Shown here in pieces: positions 5,778-8,681 of a stretch of 8,681 nucleotides of DNA (position 1 is its first letter; the number at the start of each line of letters is the position of its first letter). A program made the translations under genes and the position numbers. The notes under the pieces are model-generated. The model was not told the DNA's origin. It did not search any database and saw nothing but the letters and a program-made list of their open reading frames with translations. The DNA is from Deltaproteobacteria bacterium (lineage in GTDB: Bacteria; Desulfobacterota; GWC2-55-46; DRQE01): NCBI GenBank assembly GCA_030631875.1, contig DAOVKH010000062.1, positions 1-8,681 on the forward strand, read 5' to 3'.

Positions 5778-6881
5778 ATGCCCCGTCTAACTATGACTAT
5801 AGAGAATAAAATCGATAACACAGAAGTGCCATCGTCCATAACGGAACTTCCACGGCGTAGCGAGACGATAATTACGACCCTCGTAAGTAACTATATCGCC
5901 AGCGGACGCCCGGTAAGCTCCAAGTCCATGACAGAGGATGGTTCACTAAACCTCAGTGCGGCCACCGTGCGCGCAACTATGGCAAGGTTAGAGTCCCTCG
6001 GCTACATTGAGCGAAGCCACAGCTCGGCCGGAAGCGTGCCGACAGATAAGAGTTTCAGGTTATACATAGACACCTTAGCCGATCTTAAAGAACCTTCCGG
6101 CAATTATAAGAAGATAATCAGCTCCTGCACGGCTGACTCTACGCCGTTGACACCCGTAAAGACCGCGCTCAAGATTACGAAAGCGCTATCTAATATAACG
6201 CACTTTACGGGCTTTCTTATGGGTATGGTACCCGTAAGATCGAAGATAAAAGAAATACGCTTCATGCCTATAGACAGACGGAATCTGCTTGTAGTCGTCG
6301 TATCCGAGACCTCTACTATAAAGACACACTTAGCACAGATGGAACGTGGGCTTCTGGAAGGCCTTGATATAGAGGCGGCCTCCAATTACCTAAGCTCCAT
6401 AGGACGCGGCCTTACGCTCGACGAATTAAGAAGAAAGATAGTCTCCGAGATGGTAAAAGAAAGAAACCTCTACGACAAGCTCCTCTCAAGGGCACTCACG
6501 CTCGGAGAGATGGCAACGAGAGAGGCCGACACGCCGAGAGAAGATCAACTATACTTTGAAGGTGAAATTAATATCTTCGACATAGAATTTAAAGAAAAGA
6601 CGAGCAAACTAAGACGTATATTCAAAGGCCTCCTGGAAGAGAAAGAACTACTCGTAAAGATTCTCGACAAGGCCGTAAAGAACGATAAGGTCAGCATTCA
6701 CATAGGCTCGGAGTGCGCCCCGGAGGAGTTCGACGGGCTGAGCTTCGTCGCCTCCAAATACAAGGTAGACGGCTCGCCCATAGGTACGATAGGCATCATA
6801 GGGCCGGTACGTATGGATTACTCGCGCATAATACCGCTCGTTAATTACAGTGCCCTGTCACTTGGCAGTGCAATACAATAA
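5778..6881 (+). CDS. hrcA: HrcA, heat-inducible transcription repressor
   Basis: A dimeric repressor that in other bacteria binds the CIRCE operator of the chaperone genes and is kept folded by GroEL. At 367 residues it is slightly longer than the typical 340-350, owing to an extra polar N-terminus. The winged-helix domain covers about residues 24-95: SNYIASGRPVSSKSM (37-51), LSAATVRATMARLESLGYIE (59-78), then HSSAGSVPTDKSFRLYID (81-98). The family normally has SAGRxPT at this point, but here the Arg is Ser86. The remainder matches the GAF-like sensor and insert domains, ending with the family's GPxRMDY motif (IIGPVRMDYSRIIPLVNYSA). The start at ATG 5778 is preferred over ATG 5757 because of the ribosome binding site and promoter position; ATG 5793 is also possible. 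Its own promoter lies just upstream, and grpE follows after 24 bases, in one operon with dnaJ. Confidence 0.92.
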   Translation: MPRLTMTIENKIDNTEVPSSITELPRRSETIITTLVSNYIASGRPVSSKSMTEDGSLNLSAATVRATMARLESLGYIERSHSSAGSVPTDKSFRLYIDTLADLKEPSGNYKKIISSCTADSTPLTPVKTALKITKALSNITHFTGFLMGMVPVRSKIKEIRFMPIDRRNLLVVVVSETSTIKTHLAQMERGLLEGLDIEAASNYLSSIGRGLTLDELRRKIVSEMVKERNLYDKLLSRALTLGEMATREADTPREDQLYFEGEINIFDIEFKEKTSKLRRIFKGLLEEKELLVKILDKAVKNDKVSIHIGSECAPEEFDGLSFVASKYKVDGSPIGTIGIIGPVRMDYSRIIPLVNYSALSLGSAIQ

Positions 6882-6905
6882 ATAACTACAGAAGGTAATC
6901 AATAA

Positions 6906-7649
6906 ATGACAGAAGAAAAAGATATACACGCCCTACTACTTAACGAAGAGCTCGACAGTAATTCTGACGGCCTTGGAGATGACGAAGACGGTATCGACAT
7001 AGACGAGAGCGACGACTTTATTGGCGAAGAAGACGATGGCAGTGACGAAGAAGACGAGTTCTCAGATGATGACGACGACGACTTTGACGACGAAATCGAC
7101 GACGATTTCGACGGCGACGACATCGTAATCAACGACGAAGACTTTGATGATGACGAAATCCACTATGAGGACGAAACGGAATCAAGCGAAGCCACGGCTA
7201 CTGAACCCTCGGAAGAAGACGCTAAGTTCAAAGACCTCTACATGCGTAAGTGCGCCGACCTTGAGAACTTCAAGAAGAGAGCCGAAAAAGAGAGGCGCGA
7301 CATATTGCGCTTCGGCAATGAAGGACTTATAAAAGAAGTCCTTACCGTCGTAGATAACTTAGAGCGCGCCCTGGAGCACATAAACGATGAGTCTATAGAA
7401 GACGATGCCTCGGATTCCTTAAAAGAAGGTGTCGAGCTTACGGTAAAGAACCTCTTCGCCATATTAACTAAATTCGGCCTTGAAGAGATCAAGGCAGACG
7501 GCGAACAATTCGACCCGACCAAACATCAGGCCATCAGCCACGAGGAAAGCGACGAACACGAAAGCGGAGCGGTAGTTAAAGAACTCCAACGAGGCTACTT
7601 CTTAAAGGAAAGACTCCTTAGACCCTCGCTCGTTATAGTTGCAAAGTAA
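6906..7649 (+). CDS. grpE: GrpE, nucleotide exchange factor with a long acidic N-terminal extension
   Basis: The cytoplasmic co-chaperone that releases ADP from DnaK. The conserved part runs from about residue 105 to 247. The long helix holds YMRKCADLENFKKRAEKERR, followed by EVLTVVDNLERALEH, the segment LFAILTKFGLEEIKADGEQF with DPTKHQAI, and the beta domain (VVKELQRGYFLKERLLRPSL). At 247 residues it is longer than the usual 170-210. The excess is residues 1-105, where 44 of the 70 residues from 21 to 90 are Asp or Glu and no Lys or Arg occurs from 6 to 106. The DNA there is a GA/GAC-rich stretch. Many GrpEs have an acidic, disordered N-terminus, but this one is extreme. GAAGG (6891-6895) lies 10 bases before the ATG. 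hrcA ends 24 bases upstream and dnaJ begins 22 bases downstream, so the genes are co-transcribed; dnaK is absent between them. Confidence 0.95.
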   Translation: MTEEKDIHALLLNEELDSNSDGLGDDEDGIDIDESDDFIGEEDDGSDEEDEFSDDDDDDFDDEIDDDFDGDDIVINDEDFDDDEIHYEDETESSEATATEPSEEDAKFKDLYMRKCADLENFKKRAEKERRDILRFGNEGLIKEVLTVVDNLERALEHINDESIEDDASDSLKEGVELTVKNLFAILTKFGLEEIKADGEQFDPTKHQAISHEESDEHESGAVVKELQRGYFLKERLLRPSLVIVAK

Positions 7650-7671
7650 ATCATCGCGAGGATTATAATCA

Positions 7672-8681
7672 ATGCAGGAAAAAGACCTATATAACACACT
7701 TGGCGTCGATCGTAGCGCCAGTGCTACGGAAATAAAAAAAGCTTTCCGCAAGTTGGCTCTAAAGCATCACCCCGATAAAGCACCCGGAGATAAAGCGGCC
7801 GAAGAACAGTTCAAAGAGATGAACGAGGCCTATGAGGTGCTTAAGGATCCTGAGAAGAAGGCACGTTACGACCGCTTTGGTTACGCGGCCGTCAGTGGTG
7901 CGGCAGGCGGCGGTGCTCCCGGGCCCGGAGGCCCAGGCTTTAACGGCGATTTCCAGGACTTCTTCGGCGACCTCTTCAGCGACTTCTTCGGAGGCCGCGG
8001 TGGTGGCCAAGGCAGGCGCCGCCCCGGAGCCGAGCAAGGCAGAGACCTACGCTATGACATACATATAACATTCAAAGAAGCGGCCTTTGGTACTACAAAG
8101 GATATAGAAATACCACGAAGCACGCTCTGCAAGACATGTAAGGGCTCAAGAGCAAAGCCCGGCACTACCGCCAAGAGCTGTGGCGAGTGTAACGGTCACG
8201 GCCAGTACCGAGTCCAGCAGGGGCTATTCGCCGTAACTCGAGAGTGCCACGCCTGCCACGGCGCAGGTACGATTATAGCCTCCCCTTGCACCGACTGTAG
8301 AGGGCGCGGATCAACTGAGAGAACAAACTCGCTTACGATAACCATACCGCCCGGCGTCGATAACGGCAACCGTCTCCGCGTAAGCGGCGAAGGCGACTCA
8401 GGAGTCAGAGGCGGGCCTCACGGAGACCTATACGTATTTATAACGGTCGAAGAGCATCCTATATTTAAGAGAGACGGCGACGACATAATCTGTATGGTTC
8501 CTATAAGTTTTCCGCAGGCCGCCCTTGGCTGTGAGATAGAAGCACCTATAATAGAAGGCACGACGAAGCTAAAGATACCGAAAGGTACGCAGAACGACAA
8601 GGTCATGAGGATTCATGGCAAGGGTATCGCCTCACTCAGAGGTGGGCGCAGAGGCGACCATATCGTAGTGATAAAGGTGGA
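7672..8681 (+). CDS. dnaJ: DnaJ chaperone, 3' end beyond the window
   Basis: The J-domain co-chaperone that delivers unfolded proteins to DnaK and stimulates its ATPase. The first 336 residues are visible, most of the usual 370-385. The J domain spans about 4-70 with the essential HPD at 33-35 (KHHPDKAPGD). A Gly/Phe-rich linker follows (75-115, GDFQDFFGDLFSDFFGG). The zinc-binding domain holds four CxxC motifs at Cys153/156, 170/173, 192/195 and 206/209, in the repeat CxxCxGxG. The first repeat reads CKTCKGSR, with Arg160 replacing the usual Gly. The C-terminal substrate-binding domain begins with IPPGVDNGNRLRVSGEGDSG and GGPHGDLYV (247-255), then SFPQAALG and LKIPKGTQ. This makes it a type I (class A) DnaJ rather than a CbpA-like protein. 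GAGGA (7658-7662) precedes the ATG by nine bases, and grpE ends 22 bases upstream. No stop codon is reached before the edge. Confidence 0.96.
   Translation, partial: MQEKDLYNTLGVDRSASATEIKKAFRKLALKHHPDKAPGDKAAEEQFKEMNEAYEVLKDPEKKARYDRFGYAAVSGAAGGGAPGPGGPGFNGDFQDFFGDLFSDFFGGRGGGQGRRRPGAEQGRDLRYDIHITFKEAAFGTTKDIEIPRSTLCKTCKGSRAKPGTTAKSCGECNGHGQYRVQQGLFAVTRECHACHGAGTIIASPCTDCRGRGSTERTNSLTITIPPGVDNGNRLRVSGEGDSGVRGGPHGDLYVFITVEEHPIFKRDGDDIICMVPISFPQAALGCEIEAPIIEGTTKLKIPKGTQNDKVMRIHGKGIASLRGGRRGDHIVVIKV

Noticed and set aside
6899..7132. Ser-rich minus-strand open frame opposite grpE
   Set aside because: It is the complement of the Asp/Glu codon repeat (GAC/GAT/GAA read backwards gives Ser codons). 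Pure shadow of grpE.
1..8681. CRISPR array, tRNA, rRNA, transposase or integrase genes
   Set aside because: No regularly spaced direct repeats, no cloverleaf-like sequence, no terminal inverted repeats with a transposase frame were seen on either strand.

Overview
This window looks like chromosomal DNA from a Gram-negative-type bacterium with a fairly balanced base composition. Three things point there: a hemW-hrcA-grpE-dnaJ heat-shock cluster, a sigma-32-like promoter signature, and secreted beta-helix proteins with type I signal peptides. HrcA together with a sigma-32-like promoter would fit a deltaproteobacterium-like or neighbouring lineage, but that is inference; nothing in the sequence fixes the taxon. 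The coding sequence strongly prefers ATA for isoleucine: 17 of 22 Ile codons in the visible part of dnaJ.

Positions 1-1256: the C-terminal end of one secreted beta-helix protein (truncated by the window edge), then a complete paralogue with a signal peptide. The pair is a tandem duplication. It is closed by a perfect 15-bp rho-independent terminator hairpin. Positions 1257-1505 hold no convincing gene.

Positions 1506-2474, minus strand: a cation diffusion facilitator (CDF) metal efflux transporter. It is divergent from everything to its right. The roughly 200-base divergent spacer carries good promoters for both directions. The rightward one combines a sigma-70 promoter (TTGACA-N17-TATAGT) with an overlapping sigma-32-like signature (CCCTTGA ... 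CCCCATAT).

Positions 2675-8681, plus strand: an ArsB/NhaD-type (ion transporter superfamily) permease, a two-CBS-domain protein, hemW (radical SAM heme chaperone), hrcA (heat-shock repressor), grpE (nucleotide exchange factor) and the first 336 codons of dnaJ. Internal promoters are visible before the CBS gene and before hrcA. The last three genes form the familiar heat-shock module, but dnaK is missing from its usual place between grpE and dnaJ. No CIRCE operator is visible, HrcA has a substitution in its most conserved N-terminal motif, and GrpE carries an extreme Asp/Glu-rich N-terminal extension of about 100 residues with no Lys or Arg.

HrcA would repress, and GrpE and DnaJ would work with a DnaK encoded elsewhere. 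HemW handles heme. The permease, CBS and CDF genes concern ion or metal movement and its possible nucleotide-dependent control. No mobile element, CRISPR array, tRNA or rRNA was seen.
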